Below, one piece after another: positions 29,645-38,226 of a stretch of DNA of 64,000 bases (its first letter is position 1; every line of letters begins with the position of its first letter). Made by a program: the position numbers and the translations under genes. Source of the DNA: Frigidibacter oleivorans (lineage in GTDB: Bacteria > Pseudomonadota > Alphaproteobacteria > Rhodobacterales > Rhodobacteraceae); the NCBI RefSeq assembly GCF_003993775.1, contig NZ_RJRZ01000001.1:310001-374000 (forward strand). The letters run 5' to 3'. The notes under the pieces were generated by a model, which made no database searches, was not told the DNA's origin, and saw nothing but the letters and a program-made list of their open reading frames with translations.

Positions 29645-29796
29645 TTACCCCCCAGCCACGCTCGGCAGGTCCAGCGCGCTAAACCCATAGTGGCGCAGCC
29701 AGCGCAAGTCGCTTTCGAAATAGGCGCGCAGGTCGGGCATGCCGAGGCTCGTTTCGGTTCGAGATGGCCCTTGGGCTAGGGAAGGGTGAATTTCAT
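29645..29796 (-). repeat. Scar 1: pheT 5' end fused to pheS 3' end
   Basis: Minus strand from 29796: 54 bases match the pheT start (about 47 of 55 positions by eye, with a TAG at codon 7), then the sequence changes without a gap into the last 31 codons of pheS ([20 protein letters not shown]..., about 69 of 80 bases identical to the resident gene), ending at TAA 29647-29645. The pheS part is in frame and intact. The pheT-like ATG overlaps the stop of DUF2513 gene B. Confidence 0.88.
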
Positions 29797-30218
29797 TCGG
29801 GAGCTCCCGCGAAGAATTCTGCCCAGCCTACAAGAACAGAAGTCAGGATCGATATGATAAGGCCCACAAAAACAGTGGCCCAATTACGTTTGACGTTGTT
29901 CCACGCCCTCAGCAAGACACTGCTTTCATCAAGTAGATCATGGCCTGCGGAAGTAAGCCCGATGTAGGTTTCTGCGTAGGGATCCTCATCATTACTGCCA
30001 GTTCCCAACCAAGGCGCGTCGCTAACCCTGTCACTGCGGAGGTAGCCATCGCGTATCAGCAACCTAATATTGTACGCTTGTTCATCACTCCAGTCCGGCG
30101 TATTCGTATCATCATAGCCGCCATAGTTGCGGCTGAACCTTTCAAAACGCGTCATCGGATTTGAGTCTGCCTCAATCTGGCGCAGTATCGAGAGCTGAAG
30201 CGTCTTGTCCCGTTTCAC
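29793..30218 (-). CDS. DUF2513-like protein B with C-terminal membrane anchor
   Basis: 141 residues from a GTG at 30218 that overlaps the pheS stop (GTGA). The N-terminus [20 protein letters not shown] fits DUF2513. The middle is winged-helix-like ([34 protein letters not shown]). Unlike protein A it ends in a membrane segment ([18 protein letters not shown]). DNA is low-GC compared with pheS. The start and stop are both fused to the surrounding synthetase sequence (stop overlaps the pheT-like ATG of scar 1), so it would be translated by coupling to pheS. A sensor plus membrane-effector protein, for example in phage defence, is a speculation. Confidence 0.75.
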   Translation of the reverse strand: MKRDKTLQLSILRQIEADSNPMTRFERFSRNYGGYDDTNTPDWSDEQAYNIRLLIRDGYLRSDRVSDAPWLGTGSNDEDPYAETYIGLTSAGHDLLDESSVLLRAWNNVKRNWATVFVGLIISILTSVLVGWAEFFAGAPE

Positions 30219-31297
30219 CTGCTCAACCCCCCGAACACCGTCGGCAGGTCCAGCGCGCTGAAGCCGTAGTGGCGCAGCCAGCGCAGGTCACTCTCAAAAA
30301 ATGCCCGCAGGTCGGGGATGCCGTATTTCAGCATCGCGATCCGGTCGATGCCCATGCCGAAGGCGAAGCCCTGCCACTGGTCCGGGTCGACCCCGGCGGC
30401 GGACAGCACCTTGGGATGCACCATGCCGGACCCGAGGATCTCCATCCAGCTGTCGCCCTGCCCGATCTTCAGCTGGCCGCCTTCCCAGGAACAGCGGATA
30501 TCGACCTCGGCCGAGGGCTCGGTGAAGGGGAAATGGCTGGCGCGGAAGCGCAGTTCGACCTCGGCCACCTCGAAATAGGTGCGGCAGAACTCCTCCAGCA
30601 CCCATTTCAGGTTCGCCATGCTGATGTCGCGGTCGATGGCCAGCCCCTCGACCTGGTGGAACATCGGCGTATGGGTCTGGTCCATGTCCATGCGATAGAC
30701 CCGGCCGGGCGCGATCACCCGGATCGGCGCGCCGCGGTCGGCCATCGCCCGGATCTGCACGGGGCTGGTATGGGTGCGCAGCACATGGGGCGGCCGGTCG
30801 TCGCCTTCGGCCCGCGCCATGAAGAAGGTGTCATGCTCCTGCCGGGCGGGATGTTCCGGCGGGATGTTCAGCGCGTCGAAGTTGAACCAGTCGCTTTCGA
30901 TCTGCGGCCCCTCGGCCACGGCAAAGCCCATGTCGGCGAAGATCGCGGTGACCTCGTCCGTCACCTGGCTGACCGGGTGGATGGTGCCCTCGCGCCGGGG
31001 ACGGCCCGGCAGGGTCACGTCCAGCCATTCCGCGCGCAGCCGTTCGTCCAGCGCCGCATCGGCCAGCGCGGTCTTGCGGGCGCGCAGGGCGGCGTCGATC
31101 TCGTCCTTCAGGACGTTCAGCTGGGCGCCGGCGGCCTTGCGCGCCTCGGGCTCCATCTTGCCCAGCGTCGCCATCAGGGCGCTGATCTCGCCCTTCTTGC
31201 CAAGCGCGGCCAGCCGGACCGATTCAAGCGCCGCCTCGTCGGCGGCGGCGGTCACGGCCTCGATATACTTGCCCCTGAGCGTGTCGATCTGGTCCAT
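30215..31297 (-). CDS. pheS: Phenylalanyl-tRNA synthetase alpha subunit
   Basis: 360-residue catalytic subunit. The start is the ATG at 31297 ([15 protein letters not shown]) after TGGAGGG; an upstream in-frame ATG would add an unlikely Pro-rich stretch. Class II motif 2 region ([20 protein letters not shown]), [13 protein letters not shown] and motif 3 ([20 protein letters not shown]) are intact. The extreme C-terminus reads VFGGLSR, whereas the copy in scar 1 ends SVAGG, so insertion of the first cassette seems to have changed the tail by a few residues. Confidence 0.95.
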   Translation of the reverse strand: MDQIDTLRGKYIEAVTAAADEAALESVRLAALGKKGEISALMATLGKMEPEARKAAGAQLNVLKDEIDAALRARKTALADAALDERLRAEWLDVTLPGRPRREGTIHPVSQVTDEVTAIFADMGFAVAEGPQIESDWFNFDALNIPPEHPARQEHDTFFMARAEGDDRPPHVLRTHTSPVQIRAMADRGAPIRVIAPGRVYRMDMDQTHTPMFHQVEGLAIDRDISMANLKWVLEEFCRTYFEVAEVELRFRASHFPFTEPSAEVDIRCSWEGGQLKIGQGDSWMEILGSGMVHPKVLSAAGVDPDQWQGFAFGMGIDRIAMLKYGIPDLRAFFESDLRWLRHYGFSALDLPTVFGGLSR

Positions 31298-31375
31298 TCC
31301 CGGCCCTCCAGCGTCTGGGTCGGGGTTAAGCGGCGCAGGGGCCGATTGCAAGGGCCGGGCGGGTCCGGCGCCGGG

Positions 31376-31804
31376 TCAGAACACGATCTGCGCCCCGCGC
31401 GCCAGCTTGAATCCGTGGCCCGAGGCATTGCGGCATTCGAGCCCCGTCTGCAGCGACAGGCAGACGATGCCGCCGAAACTGCCGGTCACCCCGTAAGGCG
31501 CGACATCCTGCACCGAGGCGGCGAGCCGGCTGTCCAGATGCCGGTCGGTGCATTCCATCTCGACCGGGCCGGTATCGCGCATGAAGAAGACATGCCCCCA
31601 GAAGGCCATGCAATCCGCGGGCGCCGGCCGGGCGGGCGGGCCCGAGCGGTCGACGATCGTGCACAGGATGTCGGAGCTGCCGGCCTCGATCCCGACGCTG
31701 CAATAGACGTTCCCCGACGGCATCCGGAACAGGAAGACATCGGCGCGGGCGGTGGAGGGGGCCAGCGGCAGGATGGCGAGAACGAGGAGTGCGAGACGGC
31801 GCAT
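31376..31804 (-). CDS. Secreted DUF6636-like protein
   Basis: 142 residues with a clear signal peptide (MRRLALLVLAILPLAPSTARA). The mature part has six cysteines and the pattern DVFLFRMPSGNVYCSVGIE ... CTIVDRSGPP ... FGGIVCLSLQTGLECRNASG, typical of small periplasmic DUF6636 proteins of unknown function. The start at 31804 is chosen for the signal peptide. Confidence 0.75.
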   Translation of the reverse strand: MRRLALLVLAILPLAPSTARADVFLFRMPSGNVYCSVGIEAGSSDILCTIVDRSGPPARPAPADCMAFWGHVFFMRDTGPVEMECTDRHLDSRLAASVQDVAPYGVTGSFGGIVCLSLQTGLECRNASGHGFKLARGAQIVF

Positions 31805-31928
31805 ACGGGATACCCTGACACTGGACGGAGACGCGCGAGTGAGTCCGGCGCAGGATAGCACGGCCTGCGCCGGTTTTCATGACGGCGTCGCGGACGGGCC
31901 CCGGGGGAAGGCCCCCGACGTCGGCCGG

Positions 31929-33353
31929 CTATTTCCAGATCGTCGGGTCGATCCCCTCGCCCAGCGTCGGATGGTCGGCCAGATGCAGCTTCGGCTCCGC
32001 CCCCGCCGCGCGCTGCGCGAAATAGTTGCGGGTCAGGTAGACGACCGTCCCCGACAGCGCCACGATGGCAACCAGGTTGATCGTCGCCATCAGCCCCATC
32101 GAGGCATCGGCGAGGTTGAAGACCGTCGCCACCGCCTGCAGCGCGCCCCACAGCACCATCGCCAGCACGATCAGCCGCAGCGCCATCAGCGGCCCCTTGC
32201 CGCCGAGGCCGAGGAAGGACATCGCCATTTCCGAATAGGCGTAGTTGCCGATGATCGAGGTAAAGGCGAAGAAGAAGATCGCCACGGCGATAAAGACCGG
32301 CCCCAGCCCGCCGATATGGCTTTCCAGCGCCATCTGCGTCAGCTGCGTGCCCGTCGCCTCGCCCCCCGGCGCATAGACGCCCGACAGCAGGATCATCAGC
32401 GCGGTGCAGGAGCAGATGACGATGGTGTCGATGAACACGCCCAGCGACTGCACCAGGCCCTGGCTCGACGGGTGATGCGGCTGCGGGCGGGCGGCGGCGG
32501 CGATGTTCGGGGCGGACCCCATGCCCGCCTCGTTGGAAAACAGCCCCCGCTTCACCCCGTTCAGCATCGCCGCCGCCATGCCACCCGCGACGCCACCCGC
32601 CACCTCGGTCAGGCCAAAGGCGCTGCCGACGATCTGGCCGATCATGCCCGGCACCTGCGGCAGATGCGTCACCAGCACGTAGAGCGCGATCAGCAGGTAG
32701 ATCCCCGCCATCGCCGGCACGACATATTCCGCGACGGTGGCGATCTTGCGGATACCGCCAAAGATCACCAGCGCGGTCAGCGCAGCCACGGCGAGGCCGG
32801 TCGCGATCTTGGGCAAGCCGAAGGCGCCCACCATCGCGTCGGCGATGGAGTTGGCCTGCACCGCGTTGAAGACCAGGCCGAAGGACAGGATCAGGCAGAC
32901 CGAGAACACACCGCCCAGCCAGGGCAGGCCCAGCCCCTTGGCGATGTAGAAGGCCGGACCGCCGCGATAGACGCCGGTGCCGCCTTCGCCCGGATCGTGC
33001 ACCTTGTAAAGCTGCGCGAGCGTCGATTCCGCATAGGCCGTCGCCATCCCCACCAGCGCCACGATCCACATCCAGAAGATCGCCCCCGGCCCGCCGAGGT
33101 TCAGCGCCACCGCGACACCCGCGATATTGCCGGTGCCGACCCGGCTGGCCAGGCTGGTGCACAGCGCCTGGAACGGCGAAATCCCCTCGCGATCGGTCGT
33201 GGGGGCCGAGGTGACGACGCGGAACATCTCGCCGAAATGCACGAACTGCTGAAACCGCAGCCGGATGGTGAAATAGACGCCCACCGCCAGCAGGCCATAG
33301 ATCAGCACATAGCCCCAGAAGACCGTGTTCAGAAAGTCGATGATCGCGTTCAT
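31929..33353 (-). CDS. Alanine/glycine:cation symporter family protein
   Basis: 474-residue AGCS-family transporter, importing small amino acids with Na+. Signature regions are FQALCTSLASRVGTGNIAGVA near residue 64, GGTGVYRGGPAFYI near 127, GLFSNEAGMGSAPNIAAAA near 265 and a C-terminal YLTRNYFAQ. About ten membrane helices are visible. The start ATG at 33353 begins MNAIIDFLNTVFWGYV, as usual. Confidence 0.92.
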   Translation of the reverse strand: MNAIIDFLNTVFWGYVLIYGLLAVGVYFTIRLRFQQFVHFGEMFRVVTSAPTTDREGISPFQALCTSLASRVGTGNIAGVAVALNLGGPGAIFWMWIVALVGMATAYAESTLAQLYKVHDPGEGGTGVYRGGPAFYIAKGLGLPWLGGVFSVCLILSFGLVFNAVQANSIADAMVGAFGLPKIATGLAVAALTALVIFGGIRKIATVAEYVVPAMAGIYLLIALYVLVTHLPQVPGMIGQIVGSAFGLTEVAGGVAGGMAAAMLNGVKRGLFSNEAGMGSAPNIAAAARPQPHHPSSQGLVQSLGVFIDTIVICSCTALMILLSGVYAPGGEATGTQLTQMALESHIGGLGPVFIAVAIFFFAFTSIIGNYAYSEMAMSFLGLGGKGPLMALRLIVLAMVLWGALQAVATVFNLADASMGLMATINLVAIVALSGTVVYLTRNYFAQRAAGAEPKLHLADHPTLGEGIDPTIWK

Positions 33354-33500
33354 GCCGCCTGTCCCTCGCCTGTCGGTCGTTGCCCCGTCATCCGCTATCG
33401 TGGCGGGTTCCGCCGGTCGGTGCGGCGGGTTTCCCCAGCCTGACCACGGGTTCGGACGCTGACAAGCACGAAAACATGCAGATCGGATGCGAAATGAGGC

Positions 33501-34256
33501 TCAGCCGGGCAGGGTGAGGATGACGGCACCCCGATCCGTCGCAACCACGGTATGTTCGTATTGCACCACCGGCGCGGGCGGATCGCTGCGCAGCGTCCAG
33601 CCGTCGCCGCCCTCCACCGCCTGCCGGCCGCCCAGCGACAGGAACGGTTCCACCGTCAGCACCAGCCCGCGATGGATGCGCCGCCGGTCGCCCCGGCTGG
33701 GCCAGGTCGCGACGGTCTCGGGCGGCTCGTGCAGCGCGCGGCCGACCCCGTGGCTCGCGAGGTTGCGGATCAGCGTATAGCCCCGGGCCGAGGCGAAGCG
33801 GCCGATGGCCTGGCCTATCCCGGCCAGCGGGCGGTCGCTGCCGACCTGCGCGATGCCGATCTGCATCGCCTTCCGCCCGTCGCGGCACAGCCGGTCCAGC
33901 GCCGGCGCATCGCCGCCCGGGCGCAGCCGGAAGCTGGCGCCGGTATCGGCATAGAAGCCGTCCCTGTGCGCCGAGACGTCGATATTGACCAGATCGCCGG
34001 GCGCGAGCACCCGCGCGCCCGGGATGCCATGGGCGATTTCCTCGTTGACGCTGATGCAGGTGGCGCCCGGAAAGCCATAGCTCGTTTCCGGCGCCGGGAT
34101 CGCGCCCTCGCGGTCCAGCAGCGCCCGGCCGATGGCGTCAAGCTCGCGGGTGGTCATCCCCGGTTCCATCGCCCCGGCCATCGCCTGCAGGGTATTGGCG
34201 ACGATGCGGCCGATGGCGCGCAGCCCGTCGAGCTCCTGTTGCCGGGTGACGGTCAT
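33501..34256 (-). CDS. map: Methionine aminopeptidase, type I
   Basis: 251-residue enzyme removing the initiator methionine. The five metal ligands are recognisable: NID and the second Asp eleven residues later (NIDVSAHRDGFYAD), His in ASHGVGRALHEPP, Glu in LVLTVEP and Glu in VQYEHTVVAT. It lacks the N-terminal zinc-finger extension, as expected for bacterial type Ia enzymes. It is separated from rplT by a terminator. Confidence 0.93.
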   Translation of the reverse strand: MTVTRQQELDGLRAIGRIVANTLQAMAGAMEPGMTTRELDAIGRALLDREGAIPAPETSYGFPGATCISVNEEIAHGIPGARVLAPGDLVNIDVSAHRDGFYADTGASFRLRPGGDAPALDRLCRDGRKAMQIGIAQVGSDRPLAGIGQAIGRFASARGYTLIRNLASHGVGRALHEPPETVATWPSRGDRRRIHRGLVLTVEPFLSLGGRQAVEGGDGWTLRSDPPAPVVQYEHTVVATDRGAVILTLPG

Positions 34257-34304
34257 CGGCTGTCCTTCCGAAGGCTGCGGGCGCGAAAGCGGCCCCTGAA
34301 ACGG

Positions 34305-34328
34305 AAAACCCCGCGCCAGGGCGCGGGG
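34305..34328 (-). terminator. rplT terminator
   Basis: A near-perfect GC stem, CCCCGCGCC/GGCGCGGGG (34309-34328), followed on the minus strand by TTTT (34308-34305), 28 bases after the rplT stop. A standard intrinsic terminator. Confidence 0.85.
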
Positions 34329-34355
34329 TCCATGTCGTCCGGACGCCGTCGGCGA

Positions 34356-34727
34356 TCAGGCGGCGGCGGGCATCGCCGCGCGGGCCTTCTCGACGATGCC
34401 GGCGAAGGCCGCCGGTTCGTTCACGGCCAGATCGGCCAGAACCTTGCGGTCGACCTCGATCCCGGCCAGCGACAGCGCGTTGATGAACCGCGAATAGGTC
34501 AGCGCCGGGTCGATCTCGCGCACGGCGGCGTTGATGCGCTGGATCCACAGCGCGCGGAAGTTCCGCTTGCGCACCTTGCGGTCGCGGGTCGCGTACTGGT
34601 TCGCCTTGTCCACCGCCTGGGTGGCAGTGCGGAAGTTGCGGCTGCGGGCGCTGTAATAGCCCGAAGCTTCCTTGATGACCTTGCGGTGACGGGCGTGGGT
34701 CACCTTGCCGGATTTGACGCGTGCCAT
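34356..34727 (-). CDS. rplT: 50S ribosomal protein L20
   Basis: 123 residues, starting [26 protein letters not shown] (cited as [16 protein letters not shown] and [10 protein letters not shown]). The RNA-binding N-terminal helix and the core [17 protein letters not shown] and [16 protein letters not shown] are typical. It is 12 bases after rpmI, the normal rpmI-rplT pair. infC, often upstream, is not in this window. Confidence 0.97.
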   Translation of the reverse strand: MARVKSGKVTHARHRKVIKEASGYYSARSRNFRTATQAVDKANQYATRDRKVRKRNFRALWIQRINAAVREIDPALTYSRFINALSLAGIEVDRKVLADLAVNEPAAFAGIVEKARAAMPAAA

Positions 34728-34739
34728 GTGCCTGTCTCC

Positions 34740-34940
34740 TTAGCGGTTGTACGGCATGTATTTCTTGACGATCTTCTCGTCGGCGTCGCTCAGGATCATG
34801 GTCCCGGTGACATCGCGGATGAATTTCGTCGAACGCTTGATCATGCCGTGGCGCTTGCCCGCCGGGCCGGCCTTCACCTTGCCGGTGGCGGTGAAGGAGA
34901 ACCGCTTCTTGGCCGCGGATTTCGTCTTCATCTTGGGCAT
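34740..34940 (-). CDS. rpmI: 50S ribosomal protein L35
   Basis: 66 residues, [20 protein letters not shown], the standard L35 start; an ATG two codons earlier (MEMPKMK) exists but is less likely. A GAGGAG site precedes it. Transcribed with rplT. Confidence 0.96.
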   Translation of the reverse strand: MPKMKTKSAAKKRFSFTATGKVKAGPAGKRHGMIKRSTKFIRDVTGTMILSDADEKIVKKYMPYNR

Positions 34941-35015
34941 TTCCATCTCCTCTTGCGAGTTGTCATGCGCACGACTCGGCAATGCCACTCGGCCGGCCGC
35001 GCGATCAGAGCGCGC

Positions 35016-35044
35016 CCAATAGACGCTCGCGGGGGGCTTGGCAA
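35016..35044 (-). promoter_or_regulatory. Putative rpmI-rplT promoter
   Basis: Minus strand: TTGCCA (35044-35039), a 17-bp spacer and TATTGG (35021-35016), about 75 bases before the rpmI start. Confidence 0.5.
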
Positions 35045-35070
35045 GGGGCTTGGCACGGATCCGGGTACGA

Positions 35071-35295
35071 TCAGCGCAGAAGCCGGGCAAAGGTCGCCAG
35101 CACCACGTCGGGAATGGCCGCGGGGTCATAGCGTCCGGGGGCCATGACCAGCGCCGCGCCGATCGCCGCGCCCCCGGCCAGGGCCAGCGTCAGCGCGAAC
35201 CAGGGGCGGCGGCGGTCCGACCAGGCCGAGACCAGCGACGGCACCGACAGCAGCGCCGCCACCAGCCCCAGCGTCAGCAGGATGTCGGGGTCCAT
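35071..35295 (-). CDS. Small two-helix membrane protein
   Basis: 74 residues from the ATG at 35295: [20 protein letters not shown] (helix 1), a basic turn (SDRRRPW), then [20 protein letters not shown] (helix 2) and a short tail. No family function known. It lies between pyk and rpmI on the same strand, and small proteins of this kind are common in Rhodobacterales at such sites. Confidence 0.65.
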   Translation of the reverse strand: MDPDILLTLGLVAALLSVPSLVSAWSDRRRPWFALTLALAGGAAIGAALVMAPGRYDPAAIPDVVLATFARLLR

Positions 35296-35380
35296 CGCGC
35301 GCCTCAGGACCGCGGGCCGGGGCGCACGGGCGCCCGCGGCCGGAATGGGCCGCACCCCGCAAGACCGGGGTGCGCGCCGT

Positions 35381-36829
35381 TCATTCCGGGTCGGTGCGGA
35401 AGATCAGCCGCTCGTCGCAGGGGGCAACGCGCAGGATGTTGGTGGTGCCCTGCACGTTGAAGGGCACGCCCGCGGTCACGAGGATCATCTCGCTTTCCGT
35501 GGCAAAGCCCTCGGCCTTGGCCGCCCGCGCCGCGCCGACGACCGCGCCCTTGAACCGGTCCACCGGCGCGCAGAACGCCCCGTGCACGCCCCAGGTCAGG
35601 CACAGCCGGCGCAGCACGCTCTGGAACGGGGTCAGCGCGATGATCGGCACGCGCGGCCGTTCCCGCGCGACGAGGTTCACCGTCTTGCCGCTTTGGGTGT
35701 AGCAGCAGATGGCCTTGATCGCATCGGTCGATTCCGCCAGTTCCCGCGCCGCGGCGACGATGCCCTCGGCGATGGTGGACCGGCCCGACCGGCGGCTGGC
35801 CTCGATCACGTCGCGATAGGTGGGATCGGTCTCGACCGAGCGGGCGACGTTGTCCATCGTCGTCACCGCCTCGACCGGATAGCGGCCGGCGGCGGATTCG
35901 GCCGACAGCATCACCGCATCGGCGCCCTCGTAGATCGCATGGGCCACGTCCGACACCTCGGCCCGGGTCGGCATCGGGCTTTCGATCATCGATTCCAGCA
36001 TCTGGGTGGCGACGATCACCGGCTTGCCGGCGGCGCGGCACTTGCGCACCAGACGCTTCTGGATCGGCGGCACCGAATGCACCGGCAGTTCGACCCCCAG
36101 ATCGCCCCGCGCCACCATGATCCCGTCCGACACGGCGAGGATGTCCTCGAACCGCGACAGGGCGGCGGGCTTCTCGATCTTGGCGAGGATCGCCGCCCGG
36201 CCCCTGGCCAGTTGCCGCGCCTCGTCCATGTCCTCGGGCCGTTGCACGAAGGACAGGGCCAGCCAGTCCGCCCCCAGCTCGCAGGCGAATTCCAGATCCT
36301 CGCGGTCCTTGGGCGACAGCGCCGCCAGCGGCAGCACCACGTCCGGCACGTTCACACCCTTGCGGTTGGAAATCGTGCCGCCGATCGTCACCGTGCAATC
36401 GGCGAAATCCGGGCCGCAGGTTTCGACCCGCATCCGGATCTTGCCGTCGTTCACCAGCAGCGTGCTGCCCGGCACCAGCGCCGCGAAGATTTCGGGATGC
36501 GGCAGGCAGACCCGGTGCCCCTCGCCCGGCGTGTCGTCGAGGTCGAAGCGAAAGCTCTGCCCCTCTTCCAGATCGGCGGCGCCGGCGGAAAAGGTGCCGA
36601 CGCGCAGCTTCGGCCCCTGCAGGTCCGCCAGCACCCCGATCGGCCGGCCGACATCGGCCTCGATCGCGCGGATGATGTCGTAGCGCGCTTTCTGTTCGGC
36701 ATGGGTGCCGTGGCTCATGTTCAGGCGGAACACGTCGGCCCCGGCCTCGAACAGGGCGCGGATGGTGTCATAATCGCTGGAGGCCGGCCCGAGGGTGGCC
36801 ACGATCTTTACTTTGCGAAGGCGTCTCAT
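35381..36829 (-). CDS. pyk: Pyruvate kinase
   Basis: 482-residue glycolytic enzyme (EC 2.7.1.40). Visible landmarks are KIVATLGPASSDYDTIRAL at the start, FRLNMSHGTHAEQKARYD, the B domain, the active-site block EKPAALSRFEDILAVSDGIMVARGDLGVE (cited as EKPAALSRFEDILA and SDGIMVARGDLGVE), TQMLESMI and a C-terminal allosteric-type domain from ~360. The reading frame is complete. It faces the divergent N-formylglutamate amidohydrolase gene. Confidence 0.96.
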   Translation of the reverse strand: MRRLRKVKIVATLGPASSDYDTIRALFEAGADVFRLNMSHGTHAEQKARYDIIRAIEADVGRPIGVLADLQGPKLRVGTFSAGAADLEEGQSFRFDLDDTPGEGHRVCLPHPEIFAALVPGSTLLVNDGKIRMRVETCGPDFADCTVTIGGTISNRKGVNVPDVVLPLAALSPKDREDLEFACELGADWLALSFVQRPEDMDEARQLARGRAAILAKIEKPAALSRFEDILAVSDGIMVARGDLGVELPVHSVPPIQKRLVRKCRAAGKPVIVATQMLESMIESPMPTRAEVSDVAHAIYEGADAVMLSAESAAGRYPVEAVTTMDNVARSVETDPTYRDVIEASRRSGRSTIAEGIVAAARELAESTDAIKAICCYTQSGKTVNLVARERPRVPIIALTPFQSVLRRLCLTWGVHGAFCAPVDRFKGAVVGAARAAKAEGFATESEMILVTAGVPFNVQGTTNILRVAPCDERLIFRTDPE

Positions 36830-36876
36830 CCTGCCTCGTTAGGTCTATCGTGTCGGTTGCGCGGTGGGCCGCGCTC

Positions 36877-36905
36877 TCTATGGCGGAAATCCCTGCGGGT
36901 CGCAA
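36877..36905 (-). promoter_or_regulatory. Putative pyk promoter
   Basis: Minus strand: TTGCGA (36905-36900), a 17-bp spacer and CATAGA (36882-36877), about 48 bases before the pyk start. Confidence 0.4.
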
Positions 36906-36962
36906 CTGGCGCAGGCCACCGCCTTGCCCTAAACCCGGAACGGCACGAAAACATGACCCGCA

Positions 36963-37703
36963 ATGACCTTTGAAGCCTATTCCATCATCGGCCAGACGCG
37001 CCCGGGGCGCTGGCTCGTCACCTGCGACCACGCGTCGAACGCGGTGCCCGACAGCGTCGGCGGCGGGGATCTGGGGATCGCCCCCGCCGACATGGCCCGC
37101 CACATCGCCTATGACGTCGGCGCCGCCGGGCTGGCCGAGGGGCTCGGGCAGCGGCTGGACTCGCCGGTGCTGCGGTCCAACTTCTCGCGCCTCGTGATCG
37201 ACCCGAACCGGGGCGAGGACGACCCGACGCTGCTGATGAAGCTCTATGACGGGACGGTGATCCCCGCCAACCGGCTGGCCGACGCGGCCGAGACGGAACG
37301 GCGGCTGGCGGCCTTTCACCGCCCCTATCACGCGGCCTATGCGCAGCTTGCGGCGCGGCGGACCGACACCGCCATCTGCGCCGTCCACAGCTTCACCCCG
37401 CGCCTGCGCGGCCGCCCGCCCCGGCCCTGGCAGGTGGGCATCCTCTATTCGCACCGGGACGAGCGGCTGGCACGGCCGCTGATCGCGCGGCTGCAGGCGA
37501 TGGGCCTGTGCGTGGGCGACAACGAGCCCTATTCCGGCCATCTGGACGGCGACGCCATCGACCGCCACGCCCTGACCCCGGGCCGGCCGAACGTCTTGAT
37601 CGAGCTGCGCAACGACCTCATCTCGGACAGGGCGGGCCAGCAGGACTGGGCCGCCCGGCTGGCCCCGGTGCTGGTCGAGACGCTGGCCGCCTCCGGCCTC
37701 TGA
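36963..37703 (+). CDS. N-formylglutamate amidohydrolase family protein
   Basis: 246-residue zinc-type amidohydrolase. Family segments are VTCDHASNAVPDSVGGGDLG near residue 20, HIAYDVGAAGLAE, SRLVIDPNRGEDDPTLL, FHRPYH, VHSFTPRLRGR and GDNEPYSGHL. In Rhodobacterales such stand-alone enzymes are usually annotated as N-formylglutamate deformylases, though the substrate is not proved. It is 15 bases upstream of the DUF1244 gene, a frequent pairing. Confidence 0.88.
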   Translation: MTFEAYSIIGQTRPGRWLVTCDHASNAVPDSVGGGDLGIAPADMARHIAYDVGAAGLAEGLGQRLDSPVLRSNFSRLVIDPNRGEDDPTLLMKLYDGTVIPANRLADAAETERRLAAFHRPYHAAYAQLAARRTDTAICAVHSFTPRLRGRPPRPWQVGILYSHRDERLARPLIARLQAMGLCVGDNEPYSGHLDGDAIDRHALTPGRPNVLIELRNDLISDRAGQQDWAARLAPVLVETLAASGL

Positions 37704-37718
37704 TCGAAAGGACAAGCC

Positions 37719-38033
37719 ATGGACGACGCCACCCGGACCGAGATCGAGGCCGCGGCCTTCCGTGCCCTCAGGGCGCATCTGATCGAGGCGCGGCCCGATG
37801 TGCAGAACATCGACCTGATGAACCTCGCGGGGTTCTGCCGCAACTGCCTGTCGCGCTGGTATCAGGAGGCGGCCGAGGCCCGCGGCGTCAGCCTGTCCAA
37901 GGACGCGGCGCGGGAAATCTTCTACGGCATGCCCTATGCCGACTGGCAGGCCCGCCACCAGACCGAGGCCAGCGACTCGCAGAAGGCGGCGTTCGAGACG
38001 GCCTTCCGCGACAATGTCGGCCCGCGCGGCTGA
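37719..38033 (+). CDS. DUF1244 protein
   Basis: 104-residue protein of the DUF1244 family (function unknown). It includes IEAAAFRALRAHLIEARPDV, the invariant NLAGFCRNCLSRWY with two cysteines, SKDAAREIFYGMPYADW and a helical C-terminus. AAAGGACAAGCC precedes the ATG. It is probably co-transcribed with the amidohydrolase. Confidence 0.92.
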   Translation: MDDATRTEIEAAAFRALRAHLIEARPDVQNIDLMNLAGFCRNCLSRWYQEAAEARGVSLSKDAAREIFYGMPYADWQARHQTEASDSQKAAFETAFRDNVGPRG

Positions 38034-38226
38034 CGCATGCGGAACGGGCAGTTCCCGGCGCGGACCCGGCGCCGGCGTTTCCCCGGCGGGGACAATGACG
38101 GGCCAGGCCCGTGACTGGCCAAGCGGAGCCGGGCGCCGCCTCGCCTTCGGGTTGACTCGGGGTCGAGGAGGGCCAACGTTCGATACAAGCAGAACGCGAA
38201 CCGGCCAGGGCCTCGGGAATAGAAAC

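Noticed and set aside
29111-29796. The pheT/pheS-like segments as a simple chance similarity or as attC sites
   Set aside because: Chance is excluded by two-sided similarity with in-frame pheS residues. No integron-type inverted symmetry or integrase was found, so they are called scars rather than recombination sites of a known type.
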